From an uncultured Bacteroidales bacterium (GTDB lineage Bacteria; Bacteroidota; Bacteroidia; Bacteroidales; UBA3824), in assembly GCA_905234655.1 (NCBI GenBank), contig CAJOJG010000014.1, forward strand, positions 1 to 61,259: 61,259 nucleotides of DNA, in the 5' to 3' direction. This document shows, piece by piece, positions 7,731-16,930 of this stretch. The position numbers and the translations under genes are program-made. The notes beneath the pieces were generated by a model that saw only the letters and a list, made by a program, of their open reading frames with translations, did not search any database and was not told the origin of the DNA. Position 1 is the stretch's first letter. Each line of letters opens with the position of its first letter.

Positions 7731-8531
7731 ATGAAATTATTCAAACGGTTATTTGTAATAGCAATAGTATTAGCGGCTATCGGGTGTAAGACACCTAAAG
7801 ACATCGCATACTTTCAAGACATCCAGAACAACGATTATGTCACGGTTTCTGACAGCGCGGAACTCCGCCTGAAGGCCGGCGACAAACTCACTATAATCGT
7901 ACACGCTCGCAAACCGGAACTGGCTGCACAGTTCAACCTCTCCGTGTCCTCACAGAGAATCGGCTACACAAACCTCAACAACGGCGCGTACCAAATGTCG
8001 TCCTACACCGTAAGCGACGAAGGCACGATAGACTTCCCCGAACTTGGCAGCCTCGACGTCGTCGGGCTATCGAGGGAAGAAGTGCTTGACCTCATAAAGT
8101 CCAAACTCCGCGAGAGCGAATACTTCATCGACGACAACTTCGTCGTGACGGTCGAGTTCGACAGCATGTTCTTCACTGTACTCGGCGAAGTCCCAAAGCC
8201 AGGACGATACGCAATTACCAAAGACCGCCTTACAATCCTCGAAGCACTCGGCACAGCCGGCGACCTGGCTATCCAAGGCATCAGGAAAAACGTGAAAATA
8301 CTCCGTGACGAGGGACAGGGCAAGAGAGTCTATGTCCTCGACTTCACAAACGCCAACCAAGTCCTCACCTCGCCAGTATACTACATCCAGCAAAACGACG
8401 TCGTGTACGTCGAGGCCAACGACCTCAAGAAACGCCAGACCACCAACAACGGCAACACCCTCCGCACCGGCTCGTTCTGGATTTCCATCGCATCCATCAT
8501 GACAACCCTCTACGTAGGCTTCATAAAATAA
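7731..8531 (+). CDS. Wza-type polysaccharide export lipoprotein
   Basis: A 266-residue outer-membrane lipoprotein. A signal peptide with a lipobox (AAIGC) places the lipidated cysteine at residue 19. A Poly_export domain follows (LKAGDKLTIIVHARKPELA), then an SLBB-type segment (FFTVLGEVPKPGRYAI). The C-terminus has a hydrophobic stretch (SFWISIASIMTTLYVG) that probably forms the membrane-crossing helix of the Wza pore. Length is normal for Bacteroidota members. It forms the export channel for a capsule or exopolysaccharide together with the Wzc-type kinase 58 bases downstream. No glycosyltransferases lie nearby, so the polymer must be made from genes elsewhere. Confidence 0.88.
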   Translation: MKLFKRLFVIAIVLAAIGCKTPKDIAYFQDIQNNDYVTVSDSAELRLKAGDKLTIIVHARKPELAAQFNLSVSSQRIGYTNLNNGAYQMSSYTVSDEGTIDFPELGSLDVVGLSREEVLDLIKSKLRESEYFIDDNFVVTVEFDSMFFTVLGEVPKPGRYAITKDRLTILEALGTAGDLAIQGIRKNVKILRDEGQGKRVYVLDFTNANQVLTSPVYYIQQNDVVYVEANDLKKRQTTNNGNTLRTGSFWISIASIMTTLYVGFIK

Positions 8532-8589
8532 CATAAGCCAATCGCACACAAAACATTTTCACCTATATCATACTTCAGACAAAAAAGAT

Positions 8590-11226
8590 ATGGCAAACGA
8601 ACAACAGATGATGACGGCGCAGCAGAGCATGGAAGCCGATTCTGTCAACGAACTTAACATCAGGGATCTCATCTCCTCATGCCTCGACAAATGGTACTGG
8701 TTTGTACTGTCGATATTGTTTTGCATGTCGATAGGCGTGTTCTACATACTACGCACACAGAAGTCGTACACGAGGGAGGCGATGATTATGATCAAATCGA
8801 ACACCAAAGGCGCGTCCGCAATCGACTACGGCATGGACGACTTCTCTAACCTCGGCCTGTTCAACAACAAGTCCGGCGTTAACGACGAGCTTATCGCCAT
8901 CCAGTCGCCTTCCATAATCAGCGAAGTAGTCAAGCGGCTCTGTCTCGACTATACATACCAGGCCGACGGCACATTCCGCAAGACCGTACTCTACGGCGCG
9001 ACAAACCCAATTAAAGCCGAAATCATCGACGTCCCGGACTTGTTCGGCGCAAGCTTCAAGATGACCCTGAACCCCGACGGAACATTCGTCATGACAAAAT
9101 TCAGGTACACATCCCCCGAGACCAACCAGCCCGTAAAGGACGACAACGAATACCCCGGACAGGTCGGACAGCCGGTCGAGACACCAATAGGACAAGTCGT
9201 AATATCCAAGACCGACCACTTCGACCTTATTGAGGAGCCGACAGTGATTTTCATATCCCACGCCTCCATGCTCGACGTTGTGGCAGGCTGCCAGAAACAA
9301 CTCGTCGCAGAACTTAAAGACAAGATGGCATCCGTCATCGACCTTACATACACCGACAAGCACATCCAACGCGCCGAAGACTTCCTCAACACACTCATCT
9401 CGGTATATAACGAGAAATGGATCGAGGACAAGAACCAAATAGCAGTCAGCACATCAAAATTCATCAACGACCGCCTTAGCGTAATCGAGCAAGACCTCGG
9501 CAACGTCGACAACGACATTTCATCATACAAGAGCGAAAACCTCATCCCGGACATCGGAGCCGCCACTAACATGTACATGACACAAGCCAACGCCGTCAAC
9601 AACAAAATCGGCGAGCTTGAGACCCAGCTCTACATGGCTAAGACCATAAAGACATACGTCAACGACACGACCAACGGCTACCAGCTCCTGCCGACATACG
9701 CATCGCCCTCCGGCACAAGCACAAGCGAACAGCAACAAATAACCGAATATAATAAAGGCGTCCTCGAACGCAACAGCCTGCTTTCGACCACATCGTCCAA
9801 AAACCCGCTCGTCAAAGACCTCGAAGTCAAACTCAACGAGATGCGCAAGAACGTCGGAATGTCGATGGACAACCAAATCCTGTTCCTCAACGCTGAAATC
9901 AGCACCCTCAAATCGACCCTTAACCAGTCGCTTTCGCATATCGCCAAGAACCCCGACCAGGCCAAATACCTGCTCTCGGTAGAACGCCAACAGAAAGTCA
10001 AGGAGGCCCTCTACCTCTTCCTTCTCCAAAAGCGCGAGGAAAACGAGCTCTCACAGGCCTTCACAGCCTATAACACACGTATCATCTGCCCGCCGTATGG
10101 CGTTATGAAACCCTCCGCACCGAGTACAATCAAAGTCCTCGGCATAGCATTCGTCCTCTCGCTCGTAATGCCGCTCGGCATGGTCTACCTCATCGAGGCA
10201 AACGACACCCGCGTCCGCAACCGCAAAGACCTCGAAGGCATGAAGGCGCCGTTCGTAGGCGAAATTCCGCTCCATAAGAAGAAGATGACTAAGATGGAGA
10301 AAGTTCAAGACAAGATAAAGAAGGTAACAGGCTTCTTCAAATACACGATATTGCAGATGAAACAGCCGGAAGACCACGAAAAACGTCCTATCGTCGTGAA
10401 AGTCGGCTCGAAGTCCACTTCAGCCGAGGCGTTCCGCGTCTTGAGGTCCAACATCGAGTTCGTCAACGCAAGCCGCGAAGACAACAAGAACGGCGGCGAA
10501 GTGACTATCATCTCCTCAATGATGGCAGGCTCCGGTAAAACATACATCACCACTAACCTCGCCGCATCATTCGCAATCAAGGACAAGAAAGTCATCGTCG
10601 TCGACCTTGACCTTCGTAAGCACACATTCAGCCAGAACGTCGATAATCCCGAACATGGCGTGTCTACATTCCTCGCGGGATACGACGAAGACTGGAAGAA
10701 CCTCGTATGCTCGCTCGAAATTCCAGTGACAAAACACAAGCATAAAAAGCACCAGAGCAAGACGTCCGAAGACGCCATGAAAAAACTCCAACCGGCAAGC
10801 ATGGACGTAATGCCAGCCGGCGAAATTCCGCCTAACCCCGTCGAGCTCCTCTACTCCGACAAGTTCAAGACGATGATTGCCGAGATGAAACAGAAATACG
10901 ACATCATCATCCTCGACGCGCCCCCGGTAGAAATCGTCGCCGATACAGCCATCATCGCCAAGGAAGCCGACAGCACCCTGTTCGTTATCCGTAACGGCCT
11001 GCTCGAGCGTGAATACCTGCCAGTCGTCGACCGCTACTACACCGAGAACAAGATGCCCAACGTACAGATTGTACTTAACGGCGGAACGTTCAAGAAATAC
11101 GGACGCTACGGCTACGGCAAATACGGCTATGGCAGTTATGGCTATGGCTATGGCTATGGCTATGGCTATGGCTATGGCTATGGTTATGGCTACGGCTACA
11201 GCAACGACGACGAGGAAGAAGAATAG
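8590..11226 (+). CDS. Wzc-type polysaccharide co-polymerase with BY-kinase domain
   Basis: An 878-residue inner-membrane protein. A Wzz domain begins near residue 20, with membrane segments at about 37-54 and 516-535 around a long periplasmic coiled-coil part. A cytoplasmic BY-kinase domain follows: Walker A core AGSGKT at 646-651, Walker A' VIVVDLDLR, and Walker B LDAPP at 775-779. The C-terminal tail (about 835-878) is an almost pure Tyr-Gly repeat with 16 tyrosines, ending in an acidic patch NDDEEEE. In Wzc the tyrosine tail is autophosphorylated and its phosphorylation level controls polymer assembly. The tail here is far more regular than usual and is encoded by a hexanucleotide repeat. 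Cotranscribed with the Wza-type gene and probably with thyA. Confidence 0.9.
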   Translation: MANEQQMMTAQQSMEADSVNELNIRDLISSCLDKWYWFVLSILFCMSIGVFYILRTQKSYTREAMIMIKSNTKGASAIDYGMDDFSNLGLFNNKSGVNDELIAIQSPSIISEVVKRLCLDYTYQADGTFRKTVLYGATNPIKAEIIDVPDLFGASFKMTLNPDGTFVMTKFRYTSPETNQPVKDDNEYPGQVGQPVETPIGQVVISKTDHFDLIEEPTVIFISHASMLDVVAGCQKQLVAELKDKMASVIDLTYTDKHIQRAEDFLNTLISVYNEKWIEDKNQIAVSTSKFINDRLSVIEQDLGNVDNDISSYKSENLIPDIGAATNMYMTQANAVNNKIGELETQLYMAKTIKTYVNDTTNGYQLLPTYASPSGTSTSEQQQITEYNKGVLERNSLLSTTSSKNPLVKDLEVKLNEMRKNVGMSMDNQILFLNAEISTLKSTLNQSLSHIAKNPDQAKYLLSVERQQKVKEALYLFLLQKREENELSQAFTAYNTRIICPPYGVMKPSAPSTIKVLGIAFVLSLVMPLGMVYLIEANDTRVRNRKDLEGMKAPFVGEIPLHKKKMTKMEKVQDKIKKVTGFFKYTILQMKQPEDHEKRPIVVKVGSKSTSAEAFRVLRSNIEFVNASREDNKNGGEVTIISSMMAGSGKTYITTNLAASFAIKDKKVIVVDLDLRKHTFSQNVDNPEHGVSTFLAGYDEDWKNLVCSLEIPVTKHKHKKHQSKTSEDAMKKLQPASMDVMPAGEIPPNPVELLYSDKFKTMIAEMKQKYDIIILDAPPVEIVADTAIIAKEADSTLFVIRNGLLEREYLPVVDRYYTENKMPNVQIVLNGGTFKKYGRYGYGKYGYGSYGYGYGYGYGYGYGYGYGYGYSNDDEEEE
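11137..11199 (+). repeat. Hexanucleotide repeat encoding the Tyr-Gly tail
   Basis: Seven perfect TATGGC units run from 11137 to 11178, followed by TATGGT, TATGGC, TACGGC and TAC. Each unit adds one Tyr-Gly pair, so gain or loss of units keeps the frame and changes only tyrosine number. Confidence 0.95.
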
Positions 11227-11238
11227 GAGTCTCGCGGC

Positions 11239-12033
11239 ATGAAGCAGTACTTGGACTTGTTGAAGACAATCCTCGAAAAGGGGACTAAGAAGGCTGACCG
11301 CACTGGGACAGGCACGATAAGTTATTTCGGCTACCAGATGCGGTTCGACCTCTCCGAAGGCTTCCCCTTGGTCACGACAAAGAAAGTACACTTGAAGTCC
11401 ATCATATACGAATTGTTGTGGTTCCTTAACGGCGATACAAACGTCAAGTACCTCCAAGACCACGGCGTAAGGATTTGGAACGAATGGGCTGACGAGAACG
11501 GCGACTTAGGTCCCGTCTACGGCTATCAGTGGAGGCACTGGACTACGCCCGACGGCCACGAAGTCGACCAAATCGCCAACATCGTCGAGGCTCTGAAGAA
11601 CAACCCCGATTCGCGCCGCCACATCGTCAGCGCGTGGAACGTGGCGGACGTAGACAGCATGGCACTCCCACCCTGCCACACGATGTTCCAGTTCTACGTT
11701 TCGGACGGAAAGTTGTCGTGCCAGCTCTACCAGCGCAGCGGCGACTGTTTCCTCGGTGTGCCGTTTAACATAGCGTCATACGCGCTGCTGACAATGATGC
11801 TTGCGCAGGTATGCGGCTACGAGCCAGGAGTTTTTGTCCACACGCTCGGCGACGCGCATATCTACCTCAACCACATCGAGCAGGTGCACACCCAGCTTGA
11901 GCGTGTCCCCTACCCTCTTCCGACAATGCGCATCAATCCGGAAGTAAAGGACATCTTCTCGTTCCAATACGAGGACTTCACCCTCGAGAACTACCAGTGC
12001 CACCCGACCATCAAAGGTCAAATCAGCGTTTAA
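11239..12033 (+). CDS. thyA: Thymidylate synthase
   Basis: A 264-residue ThyA, the same length as the E. coli enzyme. It methylates dUMP to dTMP with methylene-tetrahydrofolate. The catalytic cysteine is C146 in [11 protein letters not shown]; the N-terminal RTGTGT loop and the [13 protein letters not shown] motif are intact. It starts 12 bases after the kinase gene, so it probably rides on the polysaccharide export transcript. The dihydrofolate reductase gene often found next to thyA is not here. A strong terminator follows. Confidence 0.97.
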   Translation: MKQYLDLLKTILEKGTKKADRTGTGTISYFGYQMRFDLSEGFPLVTTKKVHLKSIIYELLWFLNGDTNVKYLQDHGVRIWNEWADENGDLGPVYGYQWRHWTTPDGHEVDQIANIVEALKNNPDSRRHIVSAWNVADVDSMALPPCHTMFQFYVSDGKLSCQLYQRSGDCFLGVPFNIASYALLTMMLAQVCGYEPGVFVHTLGDAHIYLNHIEQVHTQLERVPYPLPTMRINPEVKDIFSFQYEDFTLENYQCHPTIKGQISV

Positions 12034-12067
12034 TCACATCATCATAATTATTATTCTTCTATCTTGG

Positions 12068-12091
12068 GCCGCCTTCGGGCGGCATTTTTTT
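12068..12091 (+). terminator. Rho-independent terminator of thyA
   Basis: GCCGCC (12068-12073) and GGCGGC (12078-12083) pair around a TTCG tetraloop, followed by seven T. It separates thyA from the convergent bifunctional nuclease gene. Confidence 0.85.
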
Positions 12092-12100
12092 CGATTCATG

Positions 12101-12658
12101 TTAAACTCCACGTCTGATAAGTTCGTCGCGGATTTTTGTGGCGAGTTCATAATCCTCGCGCTTGATGGCCTTCGAGAGCATGTCGCGGAGCTTGGACTCG
12201 TCGACTTCGGTCAGAGACTGGTGGCGCGAAGACGGCTTTTCGGTCGTGAAACCTGCCGCCGACATGACGACCTCGTATGTATAGATTGGACAGCCGAACT
12301 TTATGGCGAGCGCGACAGCGTCAGACGTGCGGCTGTCGAGGCGGACAATCTCGTCGTCCGGCGCGCCCTTTACACGGCACACGACCTCCGAATAATAAAT
12401 CTCCTTCTCGACATTCGCGATGATGACCTCCTCGATGCGGATCCTGTACGACGTGGCGAACTTATAGATAAAATCGTAGACCAAAGGGCGCGCAATCTTC
12501 ATGCCGTCAAGCAGCACAGCAATCGACTGTGCCTCGGACTTGCCGATGGTTATGGCGAGTTTCCTCGTGCCGTCCCGCTCCTCAAGCACAAGGCTGTAAG
12601 TGTCGGCGTAATAGTGAAGGGGCGATACCGCCACCACTGAAAGTGGAATCTTTTTCAT
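12101..12658 (-). CDS. Bifunctional nuclease (BFN/DUF151) family protein with UVR motif
   Basis: A 185-residue cytoplasmic protein. The N-terminal two thirds form a BFN domain (LAITIGKSEAQSIAVLLDG, LDSRTSDAVALAIKFGCPIY). The C-terminal end EDYELATKIRDELIRRG is a UvrB/UvrC-type motif, a fusion common in Bacteroidota. Plant homologues have DNase and RNase activity; the bacterial role is not settled. I chose the internal ATG at 12658 (MKKIPLSVV) because it follows a -7 element and begins at the domain start; the longer frame is upstream leader sequence. Confidence 0.85.
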   Translation of the reverse strand: MKKIPLSVVAVSPLHYYADTYSLVLEERDGTRKLAITIGKSEAQSIAVLLDGMKIARPLVYDFIYKFATSYRIRIEEVIIANVEKEIYYSEVVCRVKGAPDDEIVRLDSRTSDAVALAIKFGCPIYTYEVVMSAAGFTTEKPSSRHQSLTEVDESKLRDMLSKAIKREDYELATKIRDELIRRGV

Positions 12659-12687
12659 AGGGCTGTCGCTGTAAAAAATATTTTCAG

Positions 12688-12695
12688 CAAAAATA
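12688..12695 (-). promoter_or_regulatory. -7 element of the bifunctional nuclease gene
   Basis: On the minus strand this reads TATTTTTG, 30 bases before the chosen ATG. It supports the shorter start. Confidence 0.5.
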
Positions 12696-12738
12696 ATAAA
12701 AAAAGTGAAAACAATTTGCAAATTACCAGAAAAACTAA

Positions 12739-12746
12739 TAATTTTG
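12739..12746 (+). promoter_or_regulatory. -7 element of the rplU-rpmA operon
   Basis: TAATTTTG matches TAnnTTTG and lies 103 bases before the rplU ATG, leaving a long leader. Confidence 0.65.
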
Positions 12747-12749
12747 CGG

Positions 12750-12848
12750 TCGTAAAAAACATAAAACGAATCTTTAGCAAGGTCACTAAGCGATAGGTCC
12801 CATATTGGGATACACCACCTTGGCTGAACAAACACACAACAAACAAAA
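12750..12848 (+). promoter_or_regulatory. Candidate ribosomal-protein leader of rplU
   Basis: A leader of about 100 bases without an ORF precedes rplU. It contains a hairpin TCCCA (12798-12802), loop TAT, TGGGA (12806-12810). Ribosomal protein operons are often controlled by protein binding to such leaders; that role here is inference. Confidence 0.35.
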
Positions 12849-13160
12849 ATGTACGCAATCGTAGAAATCGCAGGTCACCAGTACAAAGTAGAGAAAGACC
12901 GCAAAGTGTATGTAAACCGCCTCCACAGCGACGAGGGCAGCGACATCAGTTTTGACAACGTCCTGCTCGTCGACAACGACGGCGACGTGAAAGTTGGCGC
13001 ACCCAAAGTAGACGGAGCATCCGTATCCGCCAAAGTCCTCCGCCACCTCAAGGACGACAAGGTAATCGTCTTCAAGAAAAAGCGCAGGAAAGGATACGCT
13101 GTCAAGAGGGGACACCGCCAGTACCTCACTCAAATCCAGATCGAGGGCATCAACTTCTAA
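12849..13160 (+). CDS. rplU: 50S ribosomal protein L21
   Basis: A 103-residue protein of normal length. It opens MYAIVEIAGHQYKVEKDRKV and has the C-terminal KRRKGYAVKRGHRQYLT motif that contacts 23S rRNA. It binds 23S rRNA in the large subunit together with L20. rpmA follows after 88 bases, the usual order. Confidence 0.97.
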   Translation: MYAIVEIAGHQYKVEKDRKVYVNRLHSDEGSDISFDNVLLVDNDGDVKVGAPKVDGASVSAKVLRHLKDDKVIVFKKKRRKGYAVKRGHRQYLTQIQIEGINF

Positions 13161-13248
13161 TTTTGGCGCAAGAAGCCAACGTGTATTTTTTCAAAAAAAT
13201 TAAGTCTAACTATCTTTTGCAACAAAAGACTAAAAACAGTATTAAGAA

Positions 13249-13524
13249 ATGGCACATAAGAAAGGCGTCGGCAGTTCGCGCAACGGACGTGAGTCTCATA
13301 GCAAACGACTTGGCGTTAAGAAATTCGGCGGCGAACACGTTATAGCCGGCAACATCATCATCCGTCAAAGGGGCACCCAGCACTATCCCGGAGCCAACGT
13401 AGGAATGGGCAGGGACCACACACTGTTCGCTTTAGTGGACGGTACGGTTAACTTCCAGGTAAAGAGGGGCGACAAGAGCTACGTAAACGTAGTGCCGGTA
13501 GCCGCCCAGGAAGAGGCTAAGTAA
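13249..13524 (+). CDS. rpmA: 50S ribosomal protein L27
   Basis: A 91-residue protein. It starts [20 protein letters not shown], the N-terminal extension that reaches the peptidyl transferase centre, and holds the core [15 protein letters not shown]. No cleavable N-terminal extension of the Firmicutes type is present. It is cotranscribed with rplU, and a long-stem terminator follows. Confidence 0.97.
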   Translation: MAHKKGVGSSRNGRESHSKRLGVKKFGGEHVIAGNIIIRQRGTQHYPGANVGMGRDHTLFALVDGTVNFQVKRGDKSYVNVVPVAAQEEAK

Positions 13525-13577
13525 CAATAAGCTTACCCTCATTTTACCTGACAATCAGGCAAAAATTTCCCCTAAAG

Positions 13578-13630
13578 AAACTCCCAAGTTGGCCAATATT
13601 TGTGATTGAGTGCGGCTTGGGAGTTTTTGT
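13578..13630 (+). terminator. Terminator between rpmA and serS
   Basis: AAACTCCCAAG (13578-13588) pairs perfectly with CTTGGGAGTTT (13616-13626), followed by TTGTTTT. The 27-base loop is long for a simple terminator, so some further function is possible. Confidence 0.7.
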
Positions 13631-13663
13631 TTTATATAACTATTAAATAAAATAGGAAAAATC

Positions 13664-14974
13664 ATGCTGTTAGTAAAAACAATCGTAGACAATCCCGAAT
13701 TCGTCATTGAAAGGCTCGCGATTAAGAACCGCGACGCAAGGGAGTCCGTGGAAAAAATTGTCGCCCTCGACAAGCAAAAACGCGAAATACAGACCAAACT
13801 CGAGGACAACAAGGCCGAGCAGAACGCCTTGGCGAAGAAAATCGGCGAACTCTTCAAGCAGGGCAAACAACAGGATGCCCAGGACGCTAAGGCAAGGTCT
13901 ACCGAACTCAAGAATATCATCAAGGAGCAGGAAGACCAGTTCCAGGCTTTGGACAAGGAACTGTACGAGACCCTCGTCCTGCTGCCCAACCTGCCATACG
14001 AACTCGTCGCCCCCGGAAAGAGCGCGGCCGACAATGTGGAAATCCGCCGTGGCGGCGAGAATCCGTCATTCGAGGGCTTTGAGCCGCTCCCCCACTGGGA
14101 ACTCGCCAAGAAATACGACATCATCGACTTTGCCACCGGCGTAAAAATCACCGGAGCAGGTTTCCCGCTCTACAAGGGCAAGGGCGCAAAACTCCAACGC
14201 GCTCTCATAAACTTCTTCCTCGACGAGGCCGCCAAATCCGGCTACATGGAGGTAGAACCGCCGGTATTGGTAAACGAGGCGTCAGGATTCGGCACAGGAC
14301 AGTTGCCCGACAAGGAAGGCCAAATGTACCACTGCGAGGTTGACAATCTCTACCTCGTGCCCACCGCCGAAGTGCCCGTCACCAACATCTACCGCGACGA
14401 AATCCTCGACGCAAAGCAACTCCCGATCCGCCACTGCGCCTACACGCCATGTTTCCGCCGCGAGGCTGGCAGCTACGGCTCGGACGTGAAAGGCCTTAAC
14501 CGCCTCCACGAGTTCGACAAGGTCGAGCTTGTACAAATCGTACACCCCGACAAGAGCTACAAGGCGTTGGAAATCATGGTATTGCACGTAGAGGGACTTG
14601 TAAAGAAACTTGGACTTCCCTACCGCATCATCCGTCTCTGCGGCGGCGACATGAGCTTCACCTCCGCGATGACATACGACTTCGAAGTATGGTGCGCCGC
14701 TCAGCAGAAGTGGCTCGAGGTAAGCTCGGTTTCCAACTTTGAGTCGTTCCAGGCCAACAGGCTCAAGCTCCGTTTCCGCGAGGACGGCGACAAGCGCACC
14801 CGCCTCTGCCACACGCTTAACGGCTCCGGCCTTGCGCTCCCCCGCATCGTTGCCTCAATCCTCGAGAACAACCAGAAAGGCGACCGAATCGAAATCCCCG
14901 AAGTACTCCGCAAGTACACCGGCTTCGACTTCATCGGCGGCGAGGAGGAAATCGTAGAAAGCGAAGAAAAATAG
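13664..14974 (+). CDS. serS: Seryl-tRNA synthetase
   Basis: A 436-residue class II synthetase that charges tRNA-Ser (and tRNA-Sec where present) with serine. An N-terminal coiled-coil arm spans about residues 30-105 (IQTKLEDNKAEQNALAKKI). Motif 2 is FRREAGSYGSDVKGL, and motif 3 lies in LNGSGLALPRIVASILEN. All catalytic motifs are intact and length is normal. The gene follows the rpmA terminator, so it is probably expressed from its own weak promoter or by read-through. A long hairpin follows the stop. Confidence 0.97.
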   Translation: MLLVKTIVDNPEFVIERLAIKNRDARESVEKIVALDKQKREIQTKLEDNKAEQNALAKKIGELFKQGKQQDAQDAKARSTELKNIIKEQEDQFQALDKELYETLVLLPNLPYELVAPGKSAADNVEIRRGGENPSFEGFEPLPHWELAKKYDIIDFATGVKITGAGFPLYKGKGAKLQRALINFFLDEAAKSGYMEVEPPVLVNEASGFGTGQLPDKEGQMYHCEVDNLYLVPTAEVPVTNIYRDEILDAKQLPIRHCAYTPCFRREAGSYGSDVKGLNRLHEFDKVELVQIVHPDKSYKALEIMVLHVEGLVKKLGLPYRIIRLCGGDMSFTSAMTYDFEVWCAAQQKWLEVSSVSNFESFQANRLKLRFREDGDKRTRLCHTLNGSGLALPRIVASILENNQKGDRIEIPEVLRKYTGFDFIGGEEEIVESEEK

Positions 14975-14990
14975 GAGAAGAAATCATAGT

Positions 14991-15046
14991 ACTGAGGTTG
15001 TTCCAAACATGACATTTTGGTGTTATGTTGGCAACCTCAGTTATTT
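14991..15046 (+). terminator. Terminator of serS
   Basis: ACTGAGGTTG (14991-15000) pairs perfectly with CAACCTCAGT (15032-15041), with partial further pairing inside the 31-base loop (CCAAACAT against ATGTTGG) and a short T-rich tail. Confidence 0.65.
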
Positions 15047-15060
15047 GTAATAATAACGCC

Positions 15061-15222
15061 ATGGGAATCACAGAAATAAAGAAACACTACAAATCCATGA
15101 CTTTAATGGCTATATCAGACGCAATAGCCGAATATCTCAGGACACAGCCAGTGATAAAAGCGTGGATTTACGGCTCGTTTGCACGAGGAGGCTTGACAGA
15201 ACATGATGTGGCATCAATTTAA
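15061..15222 (+). pseudogene. Truncated MNT-type nucleotidyltransferase
   Basis: The 53-residue frame begins MGITEIKKHYKSMTLMAISD and reaches the polymerase-beta signature GSFARGG at about residues 38-44, then stops at HDVASI. Intact members continue with an S/E-D-x-D metal site and another 50 or more residues, so the catalytic aspartates are lost. MNT proteins are usually antitoxins of HEPN toxins; no HEPN partner is left here. It is probably a remnant cut off by the neighbouring T9SS cargo gene on the other strand, which ends 9 bases away. Confidence 0.6.
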
Positions 15223-15230
15223 GTATTTGT

Positions 15231-16856
15231 TCACTTATCCCGATACAGCAAAATCGTGCCGCTGCGCTTGAGCGTCGTGCCATCCTTGCCGCTGACGACG
15301 AGGTCATAAAAATATGTGCCGGGGGGACAGTCGCGGGAACCCTTGTTGTCAACAGTGCCGTCCCAGCCGAAAATGGACGGAGTGACACTCTCCCACTTGC
15401 AGATAGTCTGGCCGTATGAATTATAAATCTTGCACTTGAGGCTGCGGATATTGGCGGGCATCTGAGTAAGCCCGCCATTAGACAGGAACGAGTCGTCCTC
15501 GTCAAAAAAAGTGAACACATCATTAACACCGTCGCCGTTGGGCGTGAAAATATTGACCTCCTTGACCTCCAACGGACGCGGAATAATGCTGACATACTGC
15601 GTGTCGACATCGGTGCAGCCCTTTGCGGATTTTGTCTCCATGACGACCTCATACTTTCCGCGCTCATAATATGCGTGTGGAGCGTCCGAGGCGTACTCCA
15701 ACGGCGAATTGTCGCCAAAATGCCACGTCGTCTCGGCTGCCCACGTGGTGCGGTTGCTGAACTGGATTTCGTCGCCAATAAATACCGTGGGTCCCTCCGC
15801 GCCCGTGAAAGACGCCAGCTCGACGGACACATACACAGACGTATCGTGCATACAGCCCATATCGTCGCTGATTACAAAACTATACCGCGTCGTGCCTTCC
15901 TCCTTCGGCGCAGCGTCCGCGATACCAGATGAAGTCGCCGAAACGCCCTTACCTGACCACACGGCGCGCCTTAAGTCATACACACTTTCAAACTGCCATC
16001 CGTGGCTCTCCAAAATGCCACCGTCCAACTCAATCTCAAAACCATAGACATAGCAACTGTTTTCGGTGTCGTTTGAAGTGATTTCGAGCTTCCACTCGCC
16101 GCTAATGGGCGAACCGACAAGATTAGAAAAATCAGGCGTATTGGACGGCGTGAAAACATATTCCATCAACTTCCTATTGGCGAAAATAAACTCCCTGCCG
16201 CCATCAAGAGTTTGGTTCAACGCACTTAAAACAGCCGTTTTCCCATCGGGTGACGTAAGCACAATCTCCGCATTGGCGGTATTACCGTGGAAAAATGACA
16301 GCTTCACCGACTCGATGTCGTCCACACTGCCAATCGTTGCGCTACCGAAATTCTTGAACCTGACCTTCTCGCTCCAAGCCGTGCCATACAGCGACTGTGG
16401 CGCGTTTTCGTAGTAATAATTTCGGCTAACGTATTTAGTCGTCCGGTTTGAAATCGGCATCGTGAGCGTGAAAGTCTCGCCGAGGCAAATCCCTGAGAAT
16501 GAGTTGTCAATGTCATTGGAGTAACCACTGAAATCAGGAGAACGCCCGATGATGGCTTTTATGGCATCGGTCACGGAACTTCCGTCCTGCTGTAACGTCA
16601 CGCTGACCATATACGCGCCGCCGTCCTTGTACGAGTACTCCACGGACGGGACTGTGGTCGTGCGGTGGTCGCCGTTGTCAAAATCCCAATAATACTGCGC
16701 CTCGCCGTCGGCGTTAGACGTGGCTGTGAAGGTCAAAGCGTCGCCCGGACAGGCTTTCACAACGCCGCCGTCGATATCTATGTGGATTTCAAGGTCTTGA
16801 GCCGCCGCATAGACAGTCGAGACAAGCGACACAAGAATTATCATCAAATTTCTCAT
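15231..16856 (-). CDS. T9SS type-B cargo protein with PKD and P-domain modules
   Basis: A 541-residue secreted protein. A signal peptide (about 1-19, ending YAAAQ) is followed by a PKD domain (YYWDFDNGDHRTTT...GAYMVSVTL), a region like the proprotein-convertase P-domain (VKLSFFHGNTANAEIVLTSP ... SGEWKLEITSNDTENS), a second PKD-like part (TTWHFGDNSPLEYA), and a C-terminal gliding-motility/CHU_C type-B sorting domain from about residue 455 (VNIFTPNGDGVNDVFTFF). The sorting domain sends it through the type IX system to the surface or outside. No catalytic domain is visible, so it is probably structural or binding. It is divergent from a secreted protease gene 74 bases away. Confidence 0.88.
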   Translation of the reverse strand: MRNLMIILVSLVSTVYAAAQDLEIHIDIDGGVVKACPGDALTFTATSNADGEAQYYWDFDNGDHRTTTVPSVEYSYKDGGAYMVSVTLQQDGSSVTDAIKAIIGRSPDFSGYSNDIDNSFSGICLGETFTLTMPISNRTTKYVSRNYYYENAPQSLYGTAWSEKVRFKNFGSATIGSVDDIESVKLSFFHGNTANAEIVLTSPDGKTAVLSALNQTLDGGREFIFANRKLMEYVFTPSNTPDFSNLVGSPISGEWKLEITSNDTENSCYVYGFEIELDGGILESHGWQFESVYDLRRAVWSGKGVSATSSGIADAAPKEEGTTRYSFVISDDMGCMHDTSVYVSVELASFTGAEGPTVFIGDEIQFSNRTTWAAETTWHFGDNSPLEYASDAPHAYYERGKYEVVMETKSAKGCTDVDTQYVSIIPRPLEVKEVNIFTPNGDGVNDVFTFFDEDDSFLSNGGLTQMPANIRSLKCKIYNSYGQTICKWESVTPSIFGWDGTVDNKGSRDCPPGTYFYDLVVSGKDGTTLKRSGTILLYRDK

Positions 16857-16875
16857 ATTGTTTGGTTTTTGGTTG

Positions 16876-16883
16876 CAAAAGTA
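16876..16883 (-). promoter_or_regulatory. -7 element of the T9SS cargo gene
   Basis: On the minus strand this reads TACTTTTG, with TTTTG 20 bases upstream as -33 element. Confidence 0.6.
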
Positions 16884-16917
16884 ACATTAAATTTTTGGGG
16901 GCGCAAAATTATTTGAC

Positions 16918-16925
16918 TAACTTTG
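16918..16925 (+). promoter_or_regulatory. -7 element directly before the protease ATG
   Basis: TAACTTTG matches TAnnTTTG, with TTG at 16895 as -33 element. The ATG follows only 5 bases after the element, so the mRNA would have almost no 5' leader. Confidence 0.6.
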
Positions 16926-16930
16926 CAAAC

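Noticed and set aside
7731..11226. A complete capsule biosynthesis cluster
   Set aside because: Only the export lipoprotein and kinase are present; no glycosyltransferase, flippase or polymerase gene lies next to them.
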